Origin: Sporodiniella umbellata
Taxonomy: Eukaryota; Mucoromycota; Mucoromycetes; Mucorales; Rhizopodaceae
Assembly: GCA_025677835.1 (NCBI GenBank)
Contig: JAIXMR010000062.1
Span: forward strand, 62,001 to 126,000
DNA: 64,000 nucleotides
Direction: 5' to 3'
Shown here: positions 23,105 through 34,342 of the stretch, piece after piece
Layout of the letters: each line of letters opens with the position of its first letter
Position numbering within the stretch: position 1 is the first letter of the stretch
Translations under genes and position numbers: made by a program
The notes under the pieces: model-generated
Seen by the model: the letters and a program-made list of their open reading frames with translations, nothing else
What the model was told of the DNA's origin: nothing
Databases searched by the model: none

Positions 23105-23530
23105 TCCTTTCAGACACCCCTAAAAGCTGAGATTAAAACATACCACAGTTTATCCCGATGGCACTGTTTGTATCTCTATACTTGTAAGCAATTAAAACTG
23201 TGTAAAAACTTTTGAGTATTTAAACCGTCAATTCAGCATCCTCCTGGAGACGATAAGTATGGATATGAACAAGCGAGCGAACGCTGGTCGCCTGTACACA
23301 CAGTGGAAACAATCCTGCTCTCTGTTATTTCCATGTTATCAAGTCCAAACGTAGAGTCACCCGCCAATATCGAAGCAGCAGTAAAATAATACAAACCACA
23401 AACTCTTTTGCATTTAATTGACTTTTTTTTTTTTTTTTTTTGGGAATTATAGAAAGAATACCGCGACGATTACAGACAATTTAAAAAAAGAGTTCAGAAA
23501 TTAGTGAGACAATCGGCCGATATAGACTAA
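22418..23530 (+). CDS. UBC7: Ubiquitin-conjugating enzyme E2, Ubc7/UBE2G1 type
   Basis: Eight small exons: 22418-22466, 22546-22607, 22717-22754, 22813-22852, 23008-23065, 23149-23183, 23237-23380 and 23453-23530; 167 aa, normal for the family. Visible: [20 protein letters not shown], the HPN motif in EMYHPN, the catalytic Cys in [11 protein letters not shown], and the Ubc7/G-class acidic insertion just after it ([19 protein letters not shown]), then [14 protein letters not shown]. It lacks a transmembrane tail, as expected for Ubc7. Role: E2 for ER-associated degradation, recruited by Cue1-type proteins in yeast. Several introns are packed with poly(T)/poly(A) (for example 22978-23003 and 23070-23105). 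Confidence 0.94.
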
Positions 23531-23552
23531 AGTATGTGTGCTGAAAGATACC

Positions 23553-23591
<39 letters not shown>

Positions 23592-24171
23592 GATTGCTGT
23601 AAGACAAAAATAAAGCATGTCTGGCTAAGCAATGTTTAGAAAGTAGCCTTATCCCTCTTAATAGAGTGCACAGCGCGTCTGGTATTCAAAGCCATACCCT
23701 CTTAATACAGTGGTTTATCCTTTTGGTTGAACTAAACTCATCTATAAACCACAAGTATTAGATTGTACCACGCTCTGTTATTAGCAGTCTATCTCTTTAA
23801 ATAACCCTCTTGTTCTTCAAGTCGTCTTTATTCATCTATCTGGACACTGCAGTTTTTTTTTTTTCTTTTTTTTATTATACCCAAAAATGAAGTAAGCTTT
23901 CGCTGATCAATCCTCCAAAAAAAAAAAAAAAAAAAAAAACTCCGTAAAAGTCACGTTACGAGCGCGTGTGTACAAGCTCTATGAAACCCTGCGTTATTGT
24001 CGAGCTCATTGCCTTTCTTTTCACTTATTATTATTATTATTATTTTTTCTTGATTCCTTTCTTTTACTTTTATTTCTTTAGAAAAGAAAGAAAAAAAAAA
24101 AAAAAAAAGGAAACTCCAATAAAGCTTGTACTCCCTCTCTTTTTTTTTTTTTAAAAAAGACATTAAGCACC
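23531..24171. other. Intergenic gap with (ATT)n microsatellite
   Basis: An ATT repeat at 23552-23591 lies just after the UBC7 stop, with poly(T)/poly(A) runs around 23853-23939 and another (TTA)n near 24024-24044. No gene supported. The 3' half is the upstream region of SIN3. Confidence 0.6.
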
Positions 24172-26933
24172 ATGTCTGAAGAAAGGTAATTTTCAAAAGA
24201 AAGAAATAGAGTCAGCTAACACGTCTTAGTTATTCAACAGCTGAGCAAAGAGCGGAAGAGTTTCGACCTCTTAATGTGAAAGACGCTCTGACCTACCTTG
24301 ACCAAGTAAAAAACAAATTCAGTCATCAGCCAGACATATATAACCAGTTTTTGGACGTTATGAAAGACTTCAAAACACAACTGTAAATACTTCAACCATG
24401 ACTATTTCACGATAATAACCCATTGCTTTTTATTGTTATTGCTTTGCCTTCCAATAGTATTGATACGCCTGGTGTTATTGAACGCGTCTCTAGCCTATTT
24501 AAAGGAAACCCCTACTTGATATCGGGATTCAACACATTTCTTCCGCCTGGATATTCTATTGAATGCAGTGTGGATGAACAAGAGAGGAATATGATCAAAG
24601 TGATAACACCCTCAGGCACCACAACTATTTCGGATTCAGAACCTTTAAGCCTAAGGCAAGATGACACACCTAAAGAGACTGGACCTCTGGAAATCAATCA
24701 TGCCATTACCTATGTGCACAAGATCAAAAATCATTTTTCTAGCCAACCAGAAATTTACAAAAAGTTTTTGGAGATTCTTCAAACCTATCAAAAAGGAGAG
24801 AAACCGATACAAAAGGTATAGATATAGATATATATATAGATATATATATATATATATATTCTGTGAAAAAAAAAAAAAAAAAAAAAAACAAAGGCATGCA
24901 TTCGATACCTATTCTCTTTTATACATCTCTACAACTATATAGGTGTACGAAGAAGTCAAGGTTTTGTTTAACGGATCAAATGAGCTCTTGGATGAGTTCA
25001 AGCAGTTCTTGCCTGAGCCAAAACAAAGAAAGAAAAGGCTAGGAAATATTCCCTCTCTCAGTATATCCAAGGTAACCTATACATAGATACAAACATTCTT
25101 GGCTCATCTCTAGTAGAAAACAAAAACACATCATTACAAAGAAGAGGCAGATACATCCAACGTTCGATCGAGTGAAGAGGTGGATTACACCCAGCCGACA
25201 TTTTCCACTGAAGAAGCCGAGTTTTTTGAAAAAGCAAAGACTTATATTGGCAACAAGGTGACCTACAACGCCCTTTTAAAAGTACTCAACCTGTTTAGTC
25301 AGCAAATGGTAGATCAAAACGTACTTGTCAGCCGTGTAGAGAGTTTTATTGGAGGAAACAAGGAGCTGTTGGATCAATTCAAGGCCTTGGTGGGTTTTGA
25401 CGGTACTGACAAAGTGATCAAAAACATACCCATCACACAACCCAAAATCACCCTTCATGATGACAACAACACCCTTCACTGTGGGCCGAGTTATCGTTAC
25501 GTGTCCAAAGCATGGCAGAACAACGTTTGCTCTGGAAGAGACGCTCTCTGTTGGGACATCTTGAATGATACCTATATCTCACATCCTACTTGGGCAAGCG
25601 AAGACAGCAAGTCTGTTGCATCTAAAAAAAATCAACATGAAGAAGCATTAAATCGTGTAGAAGAAGAAAGGTATCTCTCTCTCAAAAAAAAAAAAAAAAA
25701 AAAAAAAACCTCCTCTGACAAAGATGGATACAGAACGCTTTTGGCTAATCTAGCTCTAGATATGATTATGATTTGAATATAGAAGCCAATCTCACTACGA
25801 TTGCTCTTCTGGAACCACTTGCCAAGAAAATCAATCTGATGAACTCTGAGGAAAAAGCCAGTTTCAAGCTTTCTTCTGACTTTGGTAATGCCACCAAGAC
25901 AGTCTATCAACGTATTCTCAAAAAGGTGTATGGTCCTCAGAACGGTCTGGAAATCATCCGTCTCTTACATGACAATCCTTCGCAGACGGTGCCCATTGTT
26001 CTTAAGCGTTTGAGGCAAAAGGACGACGAATGGAAACGGGCCCAGAGAGAATGGAACAAGATCTGGAGAGAGGTGGAGTCTAAAAACTATTGGAAGTCCT
26101 TAGACCATCAAGGCATCACGTTCAAATCCACCGACCGAAAATCGCTCACGACCAAATCGTTAGTGACTGAGGCCAGAGAGACGCAGATATTCAGTTATCT
26201 TATGGACGATGCCTCTGTTTTCAAAGACGTTTCCAGGCTCATCTATTTCTTCTTGGATCGTCAGCCGGTCTACAACTTGGACGACTGCAGCTCGATGCGT
26301 CGCTTTATGGATCGAGTGATTCCCATGCTATTCGATCTCCAGGATGTTGAGCCGTCCGTCATGACCACAGATGGCCTGGTCATGGAAGAGGCTGATAATG
26401 ACGAGTTTGATGACAAGTCCTCTGTACATTCACTGGATTCTATGCTGACCCATCAAAGAACCAAAAGGTTTTCTAACCTTCAGGCAAAAAGACCCAGAAG
26501 AAACCGGTTTGAGAGAAAGGATCGTTTGTTAAAGAACGTGTTGATGCGTAACGCCAAAACACAGTCTTCCTCAGACGAAGACGATGCTGACGATGAAGAC
26601 GAACAAGAACACTCCAGAAACGAATCTTCCGTCGAAGAACCACAGGACGAAACCGAGGACGAACACACAGAAAAGGCTGAAGAAGATCTACCTGAAGAAA
26701 TCGAAAAAGAAGTCTCGCCTGAACCAGAAAACCAAAAAGCATACTATTTTTTTGCAAACAATGGCTTCTATTGCTTCTTTCGATTGTACCAGGTGTTGTA
26801 TGACCGTCTGCACAAGATGAAAAAATTAGATGCAGAGTTTAGAAAAGATCAAGAAAAATCAAAAAAGGCTTGTAAAGAAGCACTCGATTTAGGCATCACT
26901 CCCCGGCGCTTTAAAGGTAACGGGTATAACAAA

Positions 26934-26973
<40 letters not shown>

Positions 26974-27911
26974 TACGCTCTATAGCTTTGAGAGTAGACA
27001 CTAAGCAGGGATACTATAATGTACTACTCGCACTCATCGACAAGCTGTTTGAAGGAGATATTGATCAACAGACATTTGAAGAAAGCGTTCGATACATTTT
27101 CGGAGCTGATGCATACACTTTGTTTACTATTGACAAGCTTGTATTATCGCTTGTTCGACACGTAAGCCAAAAAATAACCCTCCCCCCAGAGTTCTAATAG
27201 TTATCATTTCTATGATCGGTAGATTCACATCATCATTACTGATACCCAATCTCAAGAATTATTCGATATCTTTAGGACAGAGCATAGAGCTGAACAGTTG
27301 AACCAAGGAGATGTTACGACCTACAGAACAAAAATAGCAAGCATGGTTGACCCAGAAGACAACATATACCACATCACTTTTGTAATATTAAACCATATAG
27401 GATGTTGCTCTTGCTTACTTTTAAAAAAAAATGATAGAAAGTCAACACCAAAACATTGACAATTGAAATTATGGATAAAAACAGGCAGATAAAAAACACA
27501 CAGTCAAACAATGCTGATTATGACGATTATGTTGTAAACTATATCGACTGGGCAAAAGAAACAAAAGGTATCGACCAATCATTACTGACGCAGAGATTTT
27601 TAAAGAGGTAGGTTCGATTGATATCTTCTTGTCTATATAAACATGACCATCGTGTTAGAAATTTGAATGAGGAAAAAAAGCAGACAAAGGATATCACGGT
27701 TCACTCTGGTCTACAATATAAAATATGCAGCAGCACATACCATATGTTCTACATCATCGGTACTGAAGACGTCTTTGTTCATCGTCAGCTACCTAAAAAA
27801 CAAAAGAACGAGAACAGAAACAGGAATTGGAAAGCATGGCTCGATGGTTGCTGGGATACTACTATTGATAAATCGGAAGCTGAAGAAAAAGTGAAAAAGC
27901 AATTAAAATAA
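24172..27911 (+). CDS. SIN3: Sin3 transcriptional corepressor (PAH-domain scaffold)
   Basis: Ten exons: 24172-24185, 24230-24382, 24458-24815, 24943-25071, 25117-25670, 25760-26916, 26986-27161, 27223-27381, 27438-27607 and 27659-27911; phases close to 1,040 aa. Three paired amphipathic helix domains: PAH1 ([16 protein letters not shown] to [12 protein letters not shown]), PAH2 ([15 protein letters not shown] to FKQFLPEP) and PAH3 ([10 protein letters not shown] to [12 protein letters not shown]). The HDAC-interaction domain follows ([48 protein letters not shown]). The Sin3 C-terminal domain completes it. Role: nuclear scaffold of Rpd3-type deacetylase complexes. Odd: the first coding exon is only 14 nt, and one intron (26917-26985) is mostly a (CA)n repeat. 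It is shorter than yeast Sin3 (about 1,500 aa). Confidence 0.93.
26936..26970. repeat. (CA)n microsatellite inside a SIN3 intron
   Basis: About 17 CA units fill half of the 69-nt intron 26917-26985. CA-rich tracts can affect splicing, and length changes here would alter the intron size. Confidence 0.9.
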
Positions 27912-27935
27912 AAAAAAAAAAAACACCTTGACACA

Positions 27936-27966
<31 letters not shown>

Positions 27967-27995
27967 AAGATAGGTTTGTTTTATTTTCAAGTTAT

Positions 27996-28252
27996 TTACA
28001 AAATACCCCACAATTCTTCTAGAGAGCAGGCAATTTTACCACATGCAACCGAGGCCGACAATGAATATTCTGATATACCGATCTTATCATCCACATAAGA
28101 ATCAGCAAAATCATCTGTACCGTGAGCCATGGAACCAACAGCAACGACTATACTTTTGTCTTCAGGGATAGTAGGCATATATTCTGATAATTTGACAGTG
28201 GGGGAATCCCAAGAGAGAGCTACAATGTAAAACTGTCAGAAATCCGTTGACT

Positions 28253-28287
<35 letters not shown>

Positions 28288-28904
28288 AATTTTATGACTG
28301 TTGGTAGGCAAGTGCTTTTCTATGGGGTTTTCAATAATTCTTAATAATTTTTCGTTGCCGTTCACAGCACGGATACTGAGCTTGTGAAGTAACTGAACCA
28401 TCAAACCCGCAAAACGTTTGAAGGTTCTAGGAATTCTGATGTGTGGATTGACTTCAATAAGTACATTTTTTTGGGTATGAATATAAACTTGGAGTAAACC
28501 CGCCTTATTCAAAGGACTATCCAAAAGTGTCAAAAGGCACTTTAAAAAATGTGTCAAAAGTTCATTCAAGCAGTCTATTTTATTTTTTTTTTTTTTCTTA
28601 CTTGATGTGTAATATCTGGACGAGCTTCATATGTTTCTCTGTTGTTCTTTTTTAAAATGTGAAGGTGATCGTCTACGTTGAGTAATTGATAATGTCCCTC
28701 CTTGTTTTTTCCAATCTTCAATGTTTCCAAGGTAGCGCCTTCTAAAACGACGATCAATCGACGAGCATTGTCTTTCTCGGTTTTGGTCTTTGGGACCTTG
28801 GGTGCTTGCGGAACCATGTGTGCATCAACATTGCGAGCAGTTCCTACACGAATACGCTTGGGTTCGGTTTCGCTGGTTTCATGAGATCGTTTTTCTGCAG
28901 GCAT
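27996..28904 (-). CDS. EMG1: Emg1/Nep1 18S rRNA pseudouridine-N1 methyltransferase
   Basis: Exons (minus) 28904-28602, 28539-28287 and 28219-27996; 259 aa, full length (yeast Emg1 is 252). SPOUT-class enzyme that methylates a hypermodified pseudouridine of 18S rRNA and is needed for 40S assembly. Visible family motifs: [23 protein letters not shown] then [20 protein letters not shown] across the first intron, [36 protein letters not shown], and [16 protein letters not shown] in the knot. A basic, charged N-terminus (KRSHE...PKRIRV) looks like a nuclear/nucleolar signal. It converges on SIN3 with only 84 bp between the stop codons, much of it poly(T)/poly(A). Confidence 0.95.
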
Positions 28905-29461
28905 GGCGAAATTAGGATATTGGGTTCCAACAATAAAAAAAAAAAAAAAAAAACCCGACCAAGATGCGATAGGGTGTTTTTTTTTTTTTTAGGAAAAAGT
29001 CAAGCCACAATAGGAAAGAAATACAGTCAAACTGAAGCATGAAGCTGGTATTGAAAAAGCAAATGCATAAACATCAACTCTATAACAAAGCTTACCACAC
29101 TTATTTTTATCGGTCTAGTCACAGAACTCTAGACCCACAAAACCCTGAAACTGGGATACGGCTTATCATGATGTACTCAATAACTCTTTTAGACTAAAAA
29201 TAAAATGCACTGTTTCTAAAAAGCTTGCTGTCTGTAAACTTTTAGTACTTTGGAAGTTGCACGTACACTCTAGAACGCCGCATTTTCTTTCATTATATAT
29301 TAGAGTCTGCTTGGGCTGTCACCATCATATATAGATAGTTGAGTACAAAATAAGTAGGTTTTTGTGTATACAGTTTGAAATAATACAAAGTAGCAGCCTT
29401 CTGTGCCTGATTTAAATTTTTTTTTTTTTTTTTTTTTCTAGATCCCTTCTAATTTCTATCC
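28905..29461. other. Divergent promoter region (EMG1 / F-box gene)
   Basis: 557 bp between two divergently transcribed starts. It contains homopolymer runs at 28936-28953 and 28977-28990 and a T22 tract at 29418-29438 just before the F-box gene ATG. No gene is seen, and no binding site is claimed. Confidence 0.5.
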
Positions 29462-30160
29462 ATGTCAAAACGAAAGCAATCTTTTAAAGAAAAGTCATCA
29501 AAGAAAACAAAAAAACCGTGCGGGCTTACTTTGCTTCCATACGAACTTCTATCTACCGTTTTTGTACTATCTTCCAATTCAGAATTACCTACAACATGTC
29601 GAGCTTTATACCAACAACTCTATTACTGTCATAACAACCTCAAAATCTCCTTTCTTTTGCATCGTTGCAAATATAAGTCAAAAAATTTACTAGAAGAAGC
29701 TAGTCGGTTTCAATTCTTTAATCGTGCACTAGTCGAAAACATCGATCAGTTTGCTCAGCGCAAGTTGACCTTTTCTAAAAAAAAGATTCCGAGCCGCTTA
29801 TTTATGGAAGAAACCAATAAAGAGCACGAAGAACTGATTGCATTGTTGTTGGAACGAGGAGGGGATCCTAACCGACCGGAAGGGTTCCCTATATTCAAGT
29901 CCGTATCTTCAGGTAGAGTTCATTTGGTCAAGCTGCTGATCAGCTATGGCGCTACACCCCAAATAAAAAACAATCGAGCCCTGAAAGCATGCGTGGCGCG
30001 GAACAATTTTGAGATGGTCAATTACCTTTTGGATGAACTCAAAGTAGAACCTGATAGCGATACATTGGGCGTTTGTGTTAAAAAGAATCTTTGGGATATG
30101 TTCCAAGTATTAGTTGACCACGGTGCTGTACCAGACATGAATACTATATCTATCACTTGA
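29462..30160 (+). CDS. F-box-like / ankyrin-repeat protein (3' end uncertain)
   Basis: An open frame of 232 aa from ATG 29462. A basic N-terminus (KRKQSFKEKSSKKTKKP) is followed by an F-box-like segment, LTLLPYELLSTVFVLSSNS then LPTTCRALYQQL (about 22-55). Ankyrin-like repeats follow from about residue 120 (EELIALLLERGGDPNRP, VHLVKLLISYGATPQI, FEMVNYLLDELKVEPD, WDMFQVLVDHGAVPD). F-box/ankyrin proteins usually act as SCF substrate adaptors. The frame stops just after an ankyrin helix, but the next frame (30162-30410) continues with helical sequence and ends at a clean GTAAGC donor. So the true gene may continue via a missed intron or carry a frameshift. Substrate unknown. Confidence 0.72.
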   Translation: MSKRKQSFKEKSSKKTKKPCGLTLLPYELLSTVFVLSSNSELPTTCRALYQQLYYCHNNLKISFLLHRCKYKSKNLLEEASRFQFFNRALVENIDQFAQRKLTFSKKKIPSRLFMEETNKEHEELIALLLERGGDPNRPEGFPIFKSVSSGRVHLVKLLISYGATPQIKNNRALKACVARNNFEMVNYLLDELKVEPDSDTLGVCVKKNLWDMFQVLVDHGAVPDMNTISIT

Positions 30161-30528
30161 TATGGCTGGAATCAATTTTGAATTCAGCAATTCCTTGTTG
30201 GACTTTGTAAATACAAAAATCGAGTCATTACAACAAAATGCAAAGAGAGAAAACAATCCTATTTATCTGCAAAAAGAAAGAAAGAAAAAAAAAATCAGTC
30301 TTAATAAAGCTGCTTTAATGGCATTCAAAACTACTGACTTGAGTTTGATACAACATATCCAATGTGTAACAAAAAGGAAAAACCAATTGACCACACAGAC
30401 AATAAGGTAAGCAAAGAAAGATACCATGCTTTTTTCTTATAGGTCAGATACCTCTTTAAAAATGGATTATTTAAGCGTAATCCTTTATTTGATAAATTGT
30501 TATACACATTGCTTTTGTTCGCATAAAA

Positions 30529-31110
30529 TCAGAGATCGTAATACTGTCTGTTTTTTTGTTGTTTTTCTGGTTGTGACAAGATGTTTAACAAAGACTTTTT
30601 GTGAATCTCTCGTAAAACATCTTGCATAAACGACTTTTTTTGAGCTGTCTCGTTCATTTCCGGATGCAAACTTTCACGAGTAAAACCAGTGTCTTGAACA
30701 CGGCTTCTCCAAGAACAACCATCTTTGATTTTACTACAAACAAAACTAAACTTAACCGAGTCGCCAACTGTTTCTTCGAGCTTGACAGGCAATCTGCAGA
30801 AACACTCTGCGGCTTTTTCTGGAGTTTTGTTAAAAACGTTCGTAGCTTCCAGCATCACACAGCATGTAAGATTATATAAGGCGCATCTTTCAAGCTGTAA
30901 GGCAAGTTTGGCGGTTTCCTGAATCCCAGCTCTTTCTTCAGCAATATGAAATGACGATACATGAATATGAAATACACAAACATACTTTGTCTTGACAACA
31001 CTTTTATCATAAGTCTGAAACTGCCCACATTCAAATATATACCCATGGCCTTGTAGATATGTATAATTAGCAGGTATTCTACAAAAGCACAGAGAGTCTT
31101 TGGGTAGCAT
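30529..31110 (-). CDS. Cys-rich protein with two GRF-zinc-finger-like modules
   Basis: Not firmly recognised. From ATG 31110 the frame gives 193 aa. Two similar blocks are visible: LCFCRIPANYTY...GYIFECG...YVCVFHIH (about 8-50) and ECFCRLPVKLEE...FSFVCS...GCSWRSR (about 101-134). Both have a CxC(R)xP start, a central aromatic-x-C and a Cys-x-aromatic end. That resembles the GRF-type zinc finger of nucleic-acid-binding proteins, with residues differing from the consensus. The open frame extends 5' of this ATG without another ATG, so an upstream exon is possible. The 3' end overlaps a possible extra exon of the F-box gene on the other strand. Function unknown. Confidence 0.5.
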   Translation of the reverse strand: MLPKDSLCFCRIPANYTYLQGHGYIFECGQFQTYDKSVVKTKYVCVFHIHVSSFHIAEERAGIQETAKLALQLERCALYNLTCCVMLEATNVFNKTPEKAAECFCRLPVKLEETVGDSVKFSFVCSKIKDGCSWRSRVQDTGFTRESLHPEMNETAQKKSFMQDVLREIHKKSLLNILSQPEKQQKNRQYYDL

Positions 31111-31667
31111 TTCTTGTTGCTGTATTTCTTCACAAGTAACTTTAAATGTTTTTGGGTTCTCTTTTTTTTTTTTTAACAATATATACTTCAATCGATCCGA
31201 TACTGATAAAATAATAGAGGAATGACAAATAGGGCTCTACTATGGAATAGCGTTGATACTAACAGGCTATGTGTAGCACCAAGGAAAGAGAATAAAAGCA
31301 AAGATGTTTTTAAAGGTTCGAAAAAAATCAACAGTTGATTAATTTTTTTGATAAAGTTCTTATGAATAACAATGATAAAAACAGATACAATTGATACATT
31401 TTTATAAAGCTTATCATTACACAAAGGAAGAAGCATCAACTATCTGATTTATATGTATTGATATAAAGCGCTCCTTATTTTTATGAAAAAATAAAAAATA
31501 AAAAAGAGCGTTGACCTCATCGAAGGGTTTTCTATGTTAGCTAACAGCTTGTGGGGTTATGCAATGGACAGTTTGCAAATTTTTGTTCGTGACGTTTTTT
31601 TAATACATTTTCTGTGCCAAATGTATTTTTTTTCTTTTCCTAGAACATTAAAAAAAAAAAAAAAACA
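31111..31667. other. Intergenic / divergent upstream region of DENR
   Basis: About 560 bp between the Cys-rich gene and DENR starts. No gene supported. An A-rich run at 31650-31666 directly precedes the DENR ATG. Confidence 0.4.
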
Positions 31668-32496
31668 ATGGCCGTTGAACCTCGCGTAGTCTACTTATGT
31701 CACAGTAAGTAACATACATCAAGGCAATAAGAGCTGCACTTAACCTTTTCTTTTTTTTCTTTTTTCAAGTTTGCACCATGCCTTTGGAAGTAAATGGATC
31801 CCATACAGACTTTGACACAGTTTACTAAATAGTTTTTTTTTTTTTTTTTTTTTTTTTTTGCACCCATAAAAACACGCCTGTATATAGTATTGCGAGTTCA
31901 GCGGAACACAAGAAAAGTGTAAAGAATGGTTGAAGGAAAAGGACGAAGACAAGTATGCTGAAATCTATGGTATATAAACCAGCAACTACATCTTGATTGA
32001 TCCGGTAATTAACGGAACAATTAGGCCTTACAGAAGGAATAGAAGGAGTCACTTTAGAGGAAGGCGAAGGGGACAGCAAGCGAACTGTTGTCAAAGACAA
32101 GTCTGCTAAACTTGAAGCAAAAATGGAACGCGAAAATAAAAAGAAGATGGCATGTTTTTGTTTTTCGTTTTTATCTCAACAAACACCACTTACCTGTCAT
32201 ATTAGGCTTCACGCGTTATCATCAAACGTAACGAGAGAAACAAAAGAAAGTGTGTGACAACTATTTATGGACTGGATATATTTGGTGTTGATTTGAAGAA
32301 GGCAGCCAAGATGTTTGCCAACAGATTTGCTTGTGGCTCTTCAGTTGCCAAGAACAACCAGGGACAGGATGAAATTGTAGTTCAGGGCGACTTCAGTGAA
32401 GAATTACACAAACTCATTGTAGCCAACTGGCCCAATGTACCAGATGAGAACATTGATAAAGTGGAAGAGAAGAAGAAGAAGAAGACAGAGGCATAA
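31668..32496 (+). CDS. TMA22: DENR/Tma22 translation re-initiation and recycling factor (SUI1 domain)
   Basis: Exons 31668-31704, 31770-31789, 31888-31969, 32025-32149 and 32206-32496; 184 aa, typical size. N-terminal zinc-binding stretch: YLCHICTMPLEYC, then SGTQEKCKEWL. A basic linker follows. The SUI1 domain has CVTTIYGLDIFGVDLKKAAK and FACGSSVAKNNQGQDEIVVQ, and the tail is Lys-rich. Role: with its partner MCT-1/Tma20 it binds 40S subunits and ejects tRNA or promotes re-initiation. The fourth intron has a GC donor (ATG|GCATGT at 32150); no GT donor in the area keeps the SUI1 frame. Exon 2 is only 20 nt. It converges on the LIM gene with 119 bp between stop codons. Confidence 0.93.
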
Positions 32497-32615
32497 AGTA
32501 GAACAAATTGTTTTTATTATTATTATTTCTTTTTTTTAATACCTTATCTTTTTTTTAAAAAAAAAACTGAGCTTTTGTTACATAACTTTTTTTTTTTCTT
32601 TTTGCTCTTTTCTGA

Positions 32616-34342
32616 TCAAATTTGGCCAAACTGTGTTTTCATCTCCTCTACACGGACATTGTTTTGCAACTGCCGCTTTTTGATATGCGTTTCGCAATAA
32701 ATGCTTCTTTCAAACACATAATAAAAGTCAGCGACCGCACAATGACAGACCTAACTTAGTATAAATACAGTATTTAATCTAAAACGAGAGCCAATACTTA
32801 CACTACATTTCAGACAGGCCGGATGGAACCTCCAGTCTTTGTTTATTTGAGCACAAGGTCCCTCTATTGGCTCATCGCATGTTCTACAAAGCGATTTGTT
32901 TAGCTGGTGATAGTGTCTCTTGCAATAAGGTGAACTTTCATAAACATAAAATGTATTATCTGGAAATGGGCGATGGCATGTCTAAAAAAAAAAGAGGGGA
33001 GAGGCGAAGTATTTAGTCAGCTTTGAAGTCGCACTTGTATATATAACTGTGTGTCCTTGTTAGCTTTACACGGCAACCAAAACATTCTCGATGCCATTTC
33101 CCTTGTATTTTTCCGCCCATTGCTGATATAACTTCTTTTTTGATCAAGACGCCACAAGCTTTGCAACGAGGAATAAACAAAAGTTTGAAATCTTCTTTGC
33201 AGTAAACTTTATTTTGGTGTTCTTTCCAACCAGTATTTTTGTTTAAGGGCTGAAAACAGTGGTAACATTTTATATGATCTTGATGAAAGGCTTTACCTAA
33301 AACTTTGATGGGAAGGTTGAATGACGAGATAGTTTTGTTACTAAAAAAAAAAAAAGGCCCAAGTAGTGTAAATAAACGAAAATAAAGTTATTTTAATACG
33401 CCTAGATAAATTGCTCTACCAAGCACTTACCATTCAGAACATGTAAGACGAGACTTTATCACGTTAAAATCTCTTTCGCAGTATAGCCTACTCTCATGCT
33501 CAAAATGCCTTTGATTCTGATCGAAAGGCTCACAGCACAAATGGCAAGCAAAGCACTCTATGTGATAAGACTACTTTATATATTTAAAATCTTTACGCTT
33601 TTTTTTTTTTTTTTTTTTTTGCTTTGTTGTATTTTATGTTCAATTTTTGTGCCTACTTTTTTATCGACTTTTTTTATGTTATTCTCCAAGTCAAATCCTT
33701 TTTTACATGAATGACAATAGCTTTCTATAGAGGACAAAGAAGGCTGAAGCGAATCTTTTACTGATTTTATCAAACTAGCTATGGATTCAGCTTTTTCATT
33801 ACTAGCAACAGAATACAAGTTAGATGACGGTACGTCAAGGTCTCCTGTTGGGCTCTTTTTAATTCCTAAAACAGGCTGTATTTAATCAATTGCTTCTCCC
33901 CTTCTTTTTTCTCTCCTATGGCTTCATATATGCCTATATCTATAATACCGTATCGAGCATCATAAATAGGCATGTTATATCTAAAGAAAGAAATAGTTGA
34001 TAAATAAACATTATAAAAAAAGGCTTTTTTTTTTTTAAAAAAAAAAAAAAAAGACCTTTTTTTTGCACATCTAGGAGCATCGCTACAGCTTATTTCACTA
34101 TTAGGTAGTAGTGAAGTAAGTGAAAAGATCTGCTCATTGCTGCTGTGTAATCGGTTATCAGAAAGAATACTTGGAACGTAACGATCTGCTATAAAGTAAG
34201 CAAAAAGAGATTTGAAGTTGAGCTTTATACCAAATGGTTGACCTAAACACTGGTGGCTACCCAATCTATAGGTTTCTACGTCTTTTTTGCAATCAAAACA
34301 TCTTATGCAAGACAACATGGACGTGATTTGCTTTGAGTTCAT
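32616..34342 (-). CDS. Four-LIM-domain protein (paxillin/zyxin-like arrangement)
   Basis: Exons (minus) 34342-34056, 33980-33949, 33865-33657, 33570-33431, 33340-33070, 32981-32802 and 32750-32616; phases close to 417 aa. Four LIM domains lie in tandem from about residue 150 to the end: CHSC...YHIECFACHLC, CSEC...HIKCYHCFQPL, CKACGV...WHRECFGCRTCHRPF, and CRTCDE...FHPACLKCSVCHC. The N-terminal about 150 residues are unstructured apart from an SCIRCFDCKK cluster that looks like half a LIM module. The start is therefore uncertain: an upstream exon near 34490 (ATG, then donor GTAGAG) could add residues. LIM proteins of this layout organise actin and signalling at growth sites; a more exact role cannot be read. 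Confidence 0.85.

Noticed and set aside
26473..26757. Minus-strand Ser/Cys- and Arg/Leu-rich frames
   Set aside because: Antisense of the acidic Glu/Asp-rich part of SIN3.
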